From NCBI GenBank assembly GCA_963665575.2, contig CAXXDW010000005.1:310001-374000 (forward strand): DNA of 64,000 nt. Direction: 5' to 3'. Position numbers and translations under genes: made by a program. This document shows, in pieces, positions 1-7,823 of the stretch. Position 1 is the stretch's first letter, and every line of letters begins with the position of its first letter. This DNA comes from Rariloculus sp963665575. Its GTDB lineage: Bacteria > Pseudomonadota > Gammaproteobacteria > Steroidobacterales > Rariloculaceae. The notes under the pieces are model-generated. The model saw only the letters and a program-made list of their open reading frames with translations, was not told the DNA's origin and did no database searches.

Positions 1-860
1 GGCTGCGGCGCTATCGCGGCATCGCGGAGGGAACAATACAGAGTTACGACCGGGCCATGCGAATGCTGCTTCCTCATCTTGGCGATGACCCAAATCGATA
101 CAGCGCGACACTGATCGGGGATACGGTGCGGTGCCGCCTTGAGGCGGCATCGCGTCATCTTGTCAGACGCGAGACCTCAGCGCTTCGGTTGTATCTACGC
201 TTCCTCGTGCTGGAAGGCCTTTGCCGGCCGGGGCTTGTCGGCGCCGTTCCGACGGTGCCCCAGCAAAGGTTCTCGACATTGCCGCGTCATTTGCCGCGCG
301 ACGATATCGAACGCATCATTGTATCCTGCGACCGCACGGCGCCCATGGGCATGCGCGATCGCGCCATCCTGCTGCTCCTCGCCCGGCTCGCCCTGCGGGC
401 CGGCGATGTCGCCGGTCTTCGGTTGAACGATATCGACTGGGACAATGCGGTCGTTCGGGTCAGCGGCAAATCGCGACGTGCCGCGGTCTTGCCCCTGCCG
501 CAGGATGTCGGCGACGCGCTCAAGGATTACATCCTCCATGCCCGGCCTGTCGTATATGCCGGGAAGGTGTTCCTGCGCATGGTGCCACCGCTCGATCAGG
601 CCCTGACCAGCGGTGGTGTGTCGGCGGTCGCGCAAGCGGCGATCAAGCGGTCCGGCGTCAAGGCGGAGGGACTGCCGGCGGGGCATATCTTTCGGCATTC
701 CGCGGCGACGAATCTGCTGCGCGACAGAACGCCGCTGGAAGTCATCGCCACCCTGCTGCGCCATCAATCCACGCAGACAACGGCGATCTATGCACGGGTC
801 GATGTTGGAATGCTCCGGGAAGTGGCCCAGCCCTGGCCGGTCGCCGGAGAAGAAAAATGA
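1..860 (+). CDS. ritA: RIT tyrosine recombinase A, 5' partial
   Basis: The reading frame is open from base 3, upstream of the first ATG at 57, and encodes an N-terminal core-binding sequence (RGIAEGTIQSYDRAM), so the gene begins before the window. The catalytic domain shows the first Arg (LALRAGDVAGL), a Lys in the beta-hairpin (VSGKSRR), the box II motif (GHIFRHSAATNL) and the C-terminal His and nucleophilic Tyr (LLRHQSTQTTAIYARVD). It should cleave and rejoin DNA through a 3'-phosphotyrosine. It overlaps the next gene by ATGA, implying translational coupling. RitA proteins are usually the longest of the trio, so roughly 100 N-terminal residues are probably missing. Confidence 0.85.
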   Translation, partial: LRRYRGIAEGTIQSYDRAMRMLLPHLGDDPNRYSATLIGDTVRCRLEAASRHLVRRETSALRLYLRFLVLEGLCRPGLVGAVPTVPQQRFSTLPRHLPRDDIERIIVSCDRTAPMGMRDRAILLLLARLALRAGDVAGLRLNDIDWDNAVVRVSGKSRRAAVLPLPQDVGDALKDYILHARPVVYAGKVFLRMVPPLDQALTSGGVSAVAQAAIKRSGVKAEGLPAGHIFRHSAATNLLRDRTPLEVIATLLRHQSTQTTAIYARVDVGMLREVAQPWPVAGEEK

Positions 861-1783
861 CCCTGACGGAACATGTGGAGCACTACGTTAAATTCCGCCG
901 GGCCCTGGGCCATGCTTACGTGCAACAGGCCCGGTGCCTGCAGGATTACGCCACCCATGCCGAGGCCCGTGGTGAGCGCTTCGTGCGCAGCAGCACGGTA
1001 CTGGAGTGGGCATCGACAACGTCCTCTGCCCGACAGGCGCAAGCCAAACTGCGCTGTGTGTGCGATCTGGCCAGCGTCTTGCACGCCGACGACGAACGTC
1101 ACGAGGTGCCGGACCGCGATGCGTTGGGCAAGGTGACGTCACGGCGGCCATCGCCTCATCTGCTGTCATTGAGCGAGATCGGGCAGATCATGGATGCGGC
1201 GCTGGAGCTGCCGCCGGCCGGATCGATCACGCCCTTGACCTTCCATTACATACTGGGACTGATCGCCGCGACCGGTTTGCGCCGCTCGGAGGCGGCCGGG
1301 CTCTTGCTGACGGACCTGACGGCGGATGGCTTGCTGATCAGGAATGCGAAGTTCGGCAAGCGCCGCCTGGTCCCGCTGCATGGCAGCGTGCATCGGGCCA
1401 TGGATGAGTATCTCCGGGAGAGGAAACGCCGCGGCGGGTCCGACGAGCACCTGTTCGTGCTCTCGACCGGCCGGCCCATGCACCCGGTTTATCTCTCGAC
1501 CGTGTTCGTTAAGCTGGCACGGCGGGTCGGGCTTCGAGCCGGTCCAGGCGAGCCTGGGACGCGCCTTCACGACCTTCGACACGGGTTCGCAGTTCGCGCG
1601 CTCGAAAGCACGCTCTCGGTCGGGCGCCAGGATATCGCCCGGCACATGCTGACGCTGTCGACCTATCTCGGCCATTCCAACGCCGCCGACACCTACTGGT
1701 ACCTGGAAGCCACACCGGTGCTGCTGCGACAGGTGTCGCAGGCAACCGAGAGGCTGCATGCGGGGAGGAAGAACAATGGCTGA
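857..1783 (+). CDS. ritB: RIT tyrosine recombinase B
   Basis: A 308-aa tyrosine recombinase. The ATG at 857 overlaps the TGA of ritA; the frame stays open far upstream but that part is a shadow of ritA. The N-terminal half is a SAM-like core-binding domain (VEHYVKFRRALGH). The catalytic half shows Arg (ATGLRRSEAAGL), Lys (KFGKRRLVPL), box II (LHDLRHGFAVRAL) and His plus Tyr (LGHSNAADTYWYL). This length and the middle position fit RitB. It overlaps ritC by 8 bp. Confidence 0.85.
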   Translation: MTLTEHVEHYVKFRRALGHAYVQQARCLQDYATHAEARGERFVRSSTVLEWASTTSSARQAQAKLRCVCDLASVLHADDERHEVPDRDALGKVTSRRPSPHLLSLSEIGQIMDAALELPPAGSITPLTFHYILGLIAATGLRRSEAAGLLLTDLTADGLLIRNAKFGKRRLVPLHGSVHRAMDEYLRERKRRGGSDEHLFVLSTGRPMHPVYLSTVFVKLARRVGLRAGPGEPGTRLHDLRHGFAVRALESTLSVGRQDIARHMLTLSTYLGHSNAADTYWYLEATPVLLRQVSQATERLHAGRKNNG

Positions 1784-2768
1784 ACTTGCTTCCCCCCTGG
1801 CGATGTTCCTGCGGGAGTATCTTCCACGCGACCGGGGCGCGAGCCGGCATACCGTTGACAGTTATGCCCTGTGCTTCAAGTTGCTGGTCGTGTTCGCGGC
1901 GGACAAACACGGCATCCGGCCCTGCACGCTCAAGATCGGTCATCTCGACATCGCGACCATCCTCGAGTTCCTCGAACATCTCGAACGGGATCGGGGAAAC
2001 GGGGTGCGTACACGCAATGCCCGGCTTGCGGCCATCAAGAGCTTCTTCCGGTTCCTTGAGTTCCGCCACCCCGGCTATCTCGACCTCGCCGCACAGGTGC
2101 GTGAAATCCCGGCGAAGAAGGGCGAAGTACCGCTCATCGGCTATCTCGACCGTGCCGAAACGCGGGCGCTGCTCGACGCGCCGGACCCGGGTACGGTGGT
2201 TGGAATACGGGATCGCGCGATGCTGTGTCTCACCTACAATGCCGGCCTGCGGGTCTCGGAACTGGTCGGGCTTGCGCTGGAGAATCTGAAGATGCCGGCT
2301 CTCGACCAGGTGCACATCATCGGCAAAGGCCGGCGGGAACGCGTCCTGCCGCTGTGGAAGGAAACCCGCGGTGCCCTGCGTGACTGGCTGGGCATCCGGG
2401 CGAAAAGTCCCGACCGGCATCTCTTCCTCAATGCCATGGGCACCGGCATGACCCGGCGCGGCTTCGCGAAACGGCTTGTCCTGCATGCGCAAACCGCTAC
2501 GCGCAGCGTGCCTTCGATCGCCGCAAAGACCGTATCTCCCCACCTGTTGCGTCACGCTTGCGCGATCCACACTCTGGAGGCGACCGGTGACGTCAGGAAG
2601 GTCTCACTCTGGCTTGGACACTCAAGCCTTCAGACCACCGAGATGTATCTGCGGGCCGATCCGACCGACAAGCTGGATACGCTCGACAAATGGCGCCCTC
2701 CCAGCCTTCGGAAGGGCATGTTCAAGGGTGTGCAGGACGAGTTACTCGCGATGCTCGCAGCTACCTGA
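1776..2768 (+). CDS. ritC: RIT tyrosine recombinase C
   Basis: A 330-aa tyrosine recombinase, third of the trio. The ATG at 1776 is preceded by a good Shine-Dalgarno (GGGGAGGAAG) and is preferred to the in-frame ATG at 1758. It has an N-terminal SAM-like domain (LREYLPRDRGASRHTVDSY), then Arg (NAGLRVSELVGL), Lys (IIGKGRRERVLPL), box II (HLLRHACAIHTL) and His/Tyr (LGHSSLQTTEMYLRAD). It is XerD-like in length. Transcription ends towards the inverted repeats at 2781-2896. Confidence 0.85.
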   Translation: MAELASPLAMFLREYLPRDRGASRHTVDSYALCFKLLVVFAADKHGIRPCTLKIGHLDIATILEFLEHLERDRGNGVRTRNARLAAIKSFFRFLEFRHPGYLDLAAQVREIPAKKGEVPLIGYLDRAETRALLDAPDPGTVVGIRDRAMLCLTYNAGLRVSELVGLALENLKMPALDQVHIIGKGRRERVLPLWKETRGALRDWLGIRAKSPDRHLFLNAMGTGMTRRGFAKRLVLHAQTATRSVPSIAAKTVSPHLLRHACAIHTLEATGDVRKVSLWLGHSSLQTTEMYLRADPTDKLDTLDKWRPPSLRKGMFKGVQDELLAMLAAT

Positions 2769-2780
2769 ACCCGTTAATTT

Positions 2781-2847
2781 TTATGGGAACCTGATCCTTG
2801 CTCTATCCCTCGAAAATCATCGCCCGCAGGGGCTCAGGTTCCCATAA
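2781..2847. repeat. 14-bp inverted repeat at RIT right end, with extra copy
   Basis: TTATGGGAACCTGA at 2781-2794 is exactly inverted as TCAGGTTCCCATAA at 2834-2847. A further direct copy of AGGTTCCCATA lies at 2853-2863, just outside. The repeats follow the ritC stop by 12 bp and sit beside the 32-bp palindrome, so they are candidate recombinase-binding arms. They could also fold as an RNA hairpin with a 39-nt loop. Confidence 0.75.
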
Positions 2848-2864
2848 CCATAAGGTTCCCATAT

Positions 2865-2896
2865 CCGCTGTTATCGGAACGTTCCGATAACAGCGG
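2865..2896. repeat. Perfect 32-bp palindrome
   Basis: CCGCTGTTATCGGAAC at 2865-2880 is followed without a spacer by its exact reverse complement at 2881-2896. A perfect, loopless 32-bp palindrome at the end of a recombinase trio is probably the element terminus or crossover site. Its last base is the first base of the GTG that opens the next reading frame. Confidence 0.85.
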
Positions 2897-3774
2897 TGAA
2901 AGAAGAGCTCCTTGTGGACCTTACGGGTGCGTCGTATGGCTTTGACGGAAAGTACGAACCGTACAGCGTGGAACGCCAGGACGCGCTTTCCATCCTAGAT
3001 CATGCGTTGAAGTGGCAACCCTCGCCGAATCCACTGGGCATCTTTAGGCGAGAGGAGCGAACGAGCGAATTGATCGGCAATGTGCTCGCGTCGACAATTT
3101 TGCCGTCGCTTGCGGCATCCGGAGTTGACGATGACCGTGTTCGAGGGTTTTTGTCCCGCGTGCACCCGTTCACCGAACCAAACGGCACGGGAACGGACAC
3201 GGTTCCGGAACTGATAGTGGCGCTGCCGGCGCTGGTGGCTTGTAATGAACACTTTGCGGACGAAGTGACTGAGATTATTCAGAAGGGACTGATCAGCCAA
3301 CAACGGAGAGTCGTCGATGCTGCGTTAAGGGCGGTGTTGTGGTTCGCCGATCTTCCTGGTCGGGGAATTGCTGCGGTGCCGAAGGCACTTGTTCAGGAAA
3401 CGATTTCAATTTGCCTGATGAGGCGCGAGCCGGGACTGGTATTCGCGCTTCATCGCGCGTGCCTGTTTGTCAAGGCCGGTGTGGTCTCCGAATCGGATCG
3501 GAACAGGCTGGTTAGTGTTCTTGATCTCATGCGGTCGGAAACTGACTATGAAAGTTGGGTCGATGAGTGGCGCGATTCCGATGTCGGCTTGATCCGCAAG
3601 TATTCCGTGAGGCTTGCGATGGCCCTGAAGGATTCGGGCATGGACGACGGCGTGCTTGATGAGTGGTTGGACGGCGTGCAATCGGATCCAATGCCGGAGG
3701 TTCGCTATGCGCTTGGGGCTGAGGAGATCTACCGAAGGACCGGAGGGACCGGATTTGAGTCAGCTGCGAAGTAG
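2896..3774 (+). CDS. Helical-repeat-like protein, probably 5'-truncated
   Basis: A 292-aa protein opening with a GTG that overlaps the RIT palindrome and has no Shine-Dalgarno of its own. The sequence is mostly amphipathic helices with a HEAT/ARM-like feel (PELIVALPALVACNEHF, VVDAALRAVLWFADL, VRYALGAEEIY), and no catalytic motif is seen. Such C-terminal helical regions occur in large STAND or NACHT-type defence proteins. The abrupt junction with the RIT end suggests that the element cut off an N-terminal effector or ATPase part. Function unknown; it could be an inert remnant. Confidence 0.5.
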   Translation: MKEELLVDLTGASYGFDGKYEPYSVERQDALSILDHALKWQPSPNPLGIFRREERTSELIGNVLASTILPSLAASGVDDDRVRGFLSRVHPFTEPNGTGTDTVPELIVALPALVACNEHFADEVTEIIQKGLISQQRRVVDAALRAVLWFADLPGRGIAAVPKALVQETISICLMRREPGLVFALHRACLFVKAGVVSESDRNRLVSVLDLMRSETDYESWVDEWRDSDVGLIRKYSVRLAMALKDSGMDDGVLDEWLDGVQSDPMPEVRYALGAEEIYRRTGGTGFESAAK

Positions 3775-4068
3775 CTTGGCCAGTTCTGCGTTGAGGTGCT
3801 CGAAAACGCCGATTCCGCTATTGAAGACATGGTCGGGCGCTCGCCCGTAGCCCAAACCCCAAACATAACCCACGGTGCTCGAGACTAGGGCAGGTCAATC
3901 CATGAAGTCTACTATGACAAGTCGCTGGAGCATGTCAGCAAGTCGGGGGACTCTCCGAAACTAGGCGGTGCACATGCGACGTAATGTCATTATTCGTTGA
4001 TGAGGTGTGTCCGACACAGCTACAATTTGCGAGCTTCACAAATCCATACATCAAGGAAACCTTTGACA

Positions 4069-4491
4069 ATGTCAGTTCTCGAAGAACTCGCGCGGTCACG
4101 CGTAAAGGCCAAAGCCGCTGCAAACAGGCTGGAAATCTCTGCGCTCAAGAAGCTCATCGAATCCTTGAATGTGGCGTTGGAAGCGAAAGAAAAGCGTGCG
4201 AGAGACAAGGCGGAACGCGAGAAACAGAACAACATCAAGCGGATAAATGCGCTTTTGGCCGACAGTGGCCTGTCCATTGCCGATCTGCAGCAGCCCGCCC
4301 CGGTTCGCAGGCGCCGCCGTACCAGGAAGCGACGCGGTGGCAAGCGCGCAAAGGTTGCGCCCAAGTATCGGCTGGTTGTCGACGGCATCGAACATCTTTG
4401 GAGCGGCCGCGGACGCGCCCCTCGGGTCTTCGCCGGGTACTTCGCTCAGGGCAACAGCCGGGAGAGCGTGGAAATCGCCAGAGAGTCCTGA
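4069..4491 (+). CDS. H-NS family nucleoid-associated protein
   Basis: A 140-aa basic protein. The N-terminal 75 residues form a charged coiled coil (ALKKLIESLNVALEAKEKR), as in H-NS oligomerisation domains. A very basic linker follows (VRRRRRTRKRRGGKR), then the AT-hook-like DNA-binding loop YRLVVDGIEHLWSGRGRAP, matching the H-NS pattern of a Trp followed by (S/T)GRGR.P. The start at ATG 4069 has AAGGAAA upstream; an earlier in-frame ATG at 3997 would add an unlikely leader. Island-borne H-NS paralogues usually silence horizontally acquired DNA, which fits the flanking mobile genes. Confidence 0.85.
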   Translation: MSVLEELARSRVKAKAAANRLEISALKKLIESLNVALEAKEKRARDKAEREKQNNIKRINALLADSGLSIADLQQPAPVRRRRRTRKRRGGKRAKVAPKYRLVVDGIEHLWSGRGRAPRVFAGYFAQGNSRESVEIARES

Positions 4492-4830
4492 CGCCAGGAC
4501 GGGGGAATCCGCTCGGCCGTTCACCCTGCGGGCGCAAGCGCGATGGCGTTCGCGCATGCAACTCGCTTGTCAAATGCCAACCGGTTTACGTGACCTTGCC
4601 ATTTGGCGTGGCCATATCCGTCTCAGGGAAACGCATCGCATACCATTTCGATCCGTTGCCGCGTCGAACGGCTCGCCGGTGAGTTGTTGGACGGGCAATG
4701 CCACGCGGGCCAGATGTCGGCGTACGCGGCTTCGTACTACCGCTCGTGCGACGAACCCTGAAGGCCAGGGTCTGTCGTGGTCGCCCCGCTATTGGGATGC
4801 TCGGCAGGGTTTTCGATGATCACGACCCGG
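4492..4830. other. Gene-free stretch between convergent genes
   Basis: Between the H-NS-like gene and the convergent stop of the helicase gene. No reading frame here resembles a protein known to me, and no clear terminator hairpin with a T-run was found. It may be decayed DNA. Confidence 0.4.
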
Positions 4831-7800
4831 TCAAGACGGGCGCAGGCCGCGTGTGTATTCGCACTCCGGCCAGGTCGCACACCCCTGAAAGCGTCCATAC
4901 CGGCCTTTCCGGGTTACGAGCCAACTGTCGCAGACAGGACAGGTGTCCAGAGCGTGCTGGCAATTCCCGCAGCGGTGAGCGTCACCGGCCTTGACGGGAA
5001 GGCCTGAGCCGCAATTGGGACACGGACGTGCCACGTACGTGCAGTGCGGAACGTTCGTACAGCCGTAGAATTTGCTCTGGTCGCGCCGGTTTTCCCGTTG
5101 CTCAAGACGCCCCGCCTTGCATCGCGGGCAGTAGACACCAGGCTCTGGCGATTGGCCGACGACGGAAACATCATAATCTCCATCGATCAGTTCAATCACA
5201 AACGACGACCGCGGATCACCATCTGCAAGAAGATGGACTTGGCGTCGTGCCCGGGTCATGGCGACATACATCAGTCGTCGCTCTTCGGCATGCGGATACT
5301 CTTCCGGAGCGGACAACACCAGACCGAGCAGAGGATCGTCCGCGACGTTGGAAGGAAAGCCGAGCCTGCCGCCGGTAACGCCAAGTATCACGACGTAGTC
5401 GGCCTCGAGCCCCTTGGAGCGGTGTATCGTCGAAAAGGCAAGGCGAAGGCGGGGATGGCGGCTGGCCAGACGATCCAGATCTGGCGGCTCCAGATGATTG
5501 TAGCGGCCCAATAGCAGCACGGCGGATTTTCCCTGGCGGCGCCGGGCGTCACGCGCAATGCGGTCCAGCGTTTCCGATAACAGTTCGGTTTCCTGGCCGG
5601 GTACGCAAATGTGCACGGCGGGTCCGTCGGCGCGGCGCATCGGACGGATAGCCTTCCGGATCTGCGCCGGATTGCGGAGCACAAAGTCGGTGGCCACTGT
5701 GGCGATGCGGTCGGAAGTACGGAACATGGTTTCCAGATCGATGCGCGTATGTTTGCCGAAGTGCCTCCCGAACTCCCGCATGATGCCAAGGTCCGACCCG
5801 GCGAACCGATTGATGGACTGCCAGTCGTCACCGACCGCAAACAGCTGTGAACCCCGGGAGTTGTCCAGCAACGCCTTGAGCAACCTGGCGCACGCCGGAA
5901 AGATGTCCTGGAACTCGTCAACGAGAATGTATCCGAACCTGTTGCGGTAGCGTCCGGACTCCACCAAGTCCGTCGCGCGCCTGATGATGTCTTCGAAGTC
6001 GACCGTGTCCGAGTCGGCCAGCGATTTCTCGTAGCGCTCGAAAACAGGCTGGAACACAGTCAGAAACGCTTCAGCCCTGCCCGTGTCCTCGTGTGTGGCT
6101 GCGCGTCGAGAGATCTCATCGAAGGACAGCCCGGCACCCTTGAAATGTCGCAGGAAAGTGGCGAGCAGTCGGGAGAAGGAATCGATTCGTCCCCGCTCTT
6201 GGAGAAGTGCAAGCACGCTCTCCCTTGGCAAGGGAGAGAGAACGACGCCACGGGCGTCAAGCTCCTTCGAGAGATTGCGCAGGAGCGAACCGTCAGGGTG
6301 TTGACAGCTGTACGTCTCGATCAGCGATGTGCCGTGATCGGCGTGGACACGGCGCTTCCATTCCACGCCTTGGCGGTACCTTTCGGCATCGATGAACGGC
6401 GGGGGCATGCCCTCGGCATCCATGTCGAAGTGCTCGATATAGACGCCGTGATCGGAAAGAAAGAAGTCGGGTTGGTACGGGCGGCCGTCCGGAGTCTCGA
6501 TATCCTGTTCGTAGGGGCCTCCGTAGTCATAGGCGATGCCACCGAGGAGCAGGAAATTGGCAATCACACAGTGTTCGTAGCTCCCAGCCTTCTCGCCCTT
6601 CAACGTCCGGATGTTGTGCTGGGCGAGGTAGCGCCCGTATTCACCCCGGTTGGCGAAGTCGTGGCGGCTTCTGTACGGTGCGAACCACTCGCGGAACCAC
6701 TGCAACACCGTTGCCGAGTGCTCGTCGTCAAAGAGCAGGTCGGCGACGACGCTCTTCAAGAGCTCGCGAAACGCACGGTCACTCTTGGCGGTGTCGGCAA
6801 GCGAAGGTCGCTTCCCTTCGGCACGGGCTATGATCGACAGGCCCAAACTGTGAAACGTGTGAGCGTTGATCTGGCGTGACCGGGTAGGTCCGAGCCGCCG
6901 CCGGATGCGTTCACGCATCTCGGCGCGAGCCGTGCGTGCGAACGCCAGGACCAGGATTTCGGAGGGGTGCCGGAGGCCTCTTTCGATGAGCCAACCGGCC
7001 TTGGCCACGATCACCGACGTTTTGCCGCTGCCGGCGGCGGCAACAACGAGATTGCTTTGATCATCGAACACCACCGCCCGTACCTGCTCATCCGTAAGCG
7101 GGCGCCGCTCGATTGAGTCGAAGAAGGTGCGCGAGCGAAACAGTTCATTTTGAAAGAAAATGTCATTCGCCCTGGATCTTGCATCGTGCGGCTCCTGCAG
7201 GAATCGTATGATGTCCTTCCACATTTCTACTTCCGGACTACCGCGAATCCAGGGCGTTATTCGCTTCACGAACGCGCGGTCGGCACGTGCCGCGTCACGC
7301 GCGAGATCCTCGATGAAACGAGCTGGGACGTACGTTTCGGGGGCCTCCAGCCGGGCGAGTCGAGCGTGCACGGAGCGAAGCGCCTCGATCTCCGGACGCA
7401 CGGCAAGGCGCCACCAATTTACACACGCACGCCGGACCGCCTCGGCGAGTGCGCTTGCGTCGTCAGGTGTCAGCCCGAACAGGACAACATCGCCCGAGGA
7501 CCGACGTAGCGCTGCGGAAACCCAATGTCGGCCATGTCGGATGTCGACGGCCTCGATATCCGTCAGCGGGATGGCCATTGACCAGAACACAAATTCAACG
7601 CGGATAGAGTTCGAATCAACGACAACCGCCCAGGGGTGGGCCGGCCTCAGGAACGAGAACAGGACCGCGGCAACCCCGGTTCGTCGCCATTCGAACACCG
7701 TTGTGGTGGCCGCGCCGGAGTCGGTTGGACCCCGAGGGAAAGACAAGGGTTGTTCAAGCCTGCGCTGAATTCTGGAACTCCAGATAGTGGATTTGGTCAC
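4831..7800 (-). CDS. HelD-like UvrD-family helicase with C-terminal zinc ribbons
   Basis: A 989-aa superfamily 1A helicase that follows E. coli helicase IV (HelD) through its length. It has an N-terminal domain, Walker A near residue 255 (AAAGSGKTS), an aromatic-rich motif (ILVLAFARTARAEM), the DEFQDI Walker B near 628, VGDDWQSINRF, and motif V/VI (TIHRSKGLEADYVV, YVAMTRAR). Between motifs Ia and II lies an insertion with YQPDF and YIE near 443, resembling a PD-(D/E)xK half-site. Residues 885-989 hold three Cys4 zinc ribbons like those at the end of topoisomerase I. GTG start; it follows the recombinase stop by 23 bp and so probably shares its operon. Confidence 0.85.
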   Translation of the reverse strand: MTKSTIWSSRIQRRLEQPLSFPRGPTDSGAATTTVFEWRRTGVAAVLFSFLRPAHPWAVVVDSNSIRVEFVFWSMAIPLTDIEAVDIRHGRHWVSAALRRSSGDVVLFGLTPDDASALAEAVRRACVNWWRLAVRPEIEALRSVHARLARLEAPETYVPARFIEDLARDAARADRAFVKRITPWIRGSPEVEMWKDIIRFLQEPHDARSRANDIFFQNELFRSRTFFDSIERRPLTDEQVRAVVFDDQSNLVVAAAGSGKTSVIVAKAGWLIERGLRHPSEILVLAFARTARAEMRERIRRRLGPTRSRQINAHTFHSLGLSIIARAEGKRPSLADTAKSDRAFRELLKSVVADLLFDDEHSATVLQWFREWFAPYRSRHDFANRGEYGRYLAQHNIRTLKGEKAGSYEHCVIANFLLLGGIAYDYGGPYEQDIETPDGRPYQPDFFLSDHGVYIEHFDMDAEGMPPPFIDAERYRQGVEWKRRVHADHGTSLIETYSCQHPDGSLLRNLSKELDARGVVLSPLPRESVLALLQERGRIDSFSRLLATFLRHFKGAGLSFDEISRRAATHEDTGRAEAFLTVFQPVFERYEKSLADSDTVDFEDIIRRATDLVESGRYRNRFGYILVDEFQDIFPACARLLKALLDNSRGSQLFAVGDDWQSINRFAGSDLGIMREFGRHFGKHTRIDLETMFRTSDRIATVATDFVLRNPAQIRKAIRPMRRADGPAVHICVPGQETELLSETLDRIARDARRRQGKSAVLLLGRYNHLEPPDLDRLASRHPRLRLAFSTIHRSKGLEADYVVILGVTGGRLGFPSNVADDPLLGLVLSAPEEYPHAEERRLMYVAMTRARRQVHLLADGDPRSSFVIELIDGDYDVSVVGQSPEPGVYCPRCKAGRLEQRENRRDQSKFYGCTNVPHCTYVARPCPNCGSGLPVKAGDAHRCGNCQHALDTCPVCDSWLVTRKGRYGRFQGCATWPECEYTRGLRPS

Positions 7801-7823
7801 TTGACCGGCGACTCAGACCGGGA

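Larger units (their letters stand above)
1..2896 (+). mobile_element. RIT (recombinase-in-trio) element, right part
   Basis: Three consecutive, overlapping tyrosine recombinase genes on one strand (4-bp and 8-bp overlaps) are the hallmark of RIT elements, whose three recombinases act as a unit. The right end carries a 14-bp inverted repeat and a perfect 32-bp palindrome just after the third gene. The left end and the start of the first gene lie outside the window, so the partner terminal repeat cannot be seen. All three proteins keep the Arg, Lys, HxxR, His and Tyr residues, so the element looks intact and possibly active. The right boundary at the palindrome is inferred. Confidence 0.8.

Noticed and set aside
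221..856. Long upstream extension of the second recombinase frame
   Set aside because: It overlaps the first recombinase in another frame; homology and the ATGA overlap place the true start at 857.
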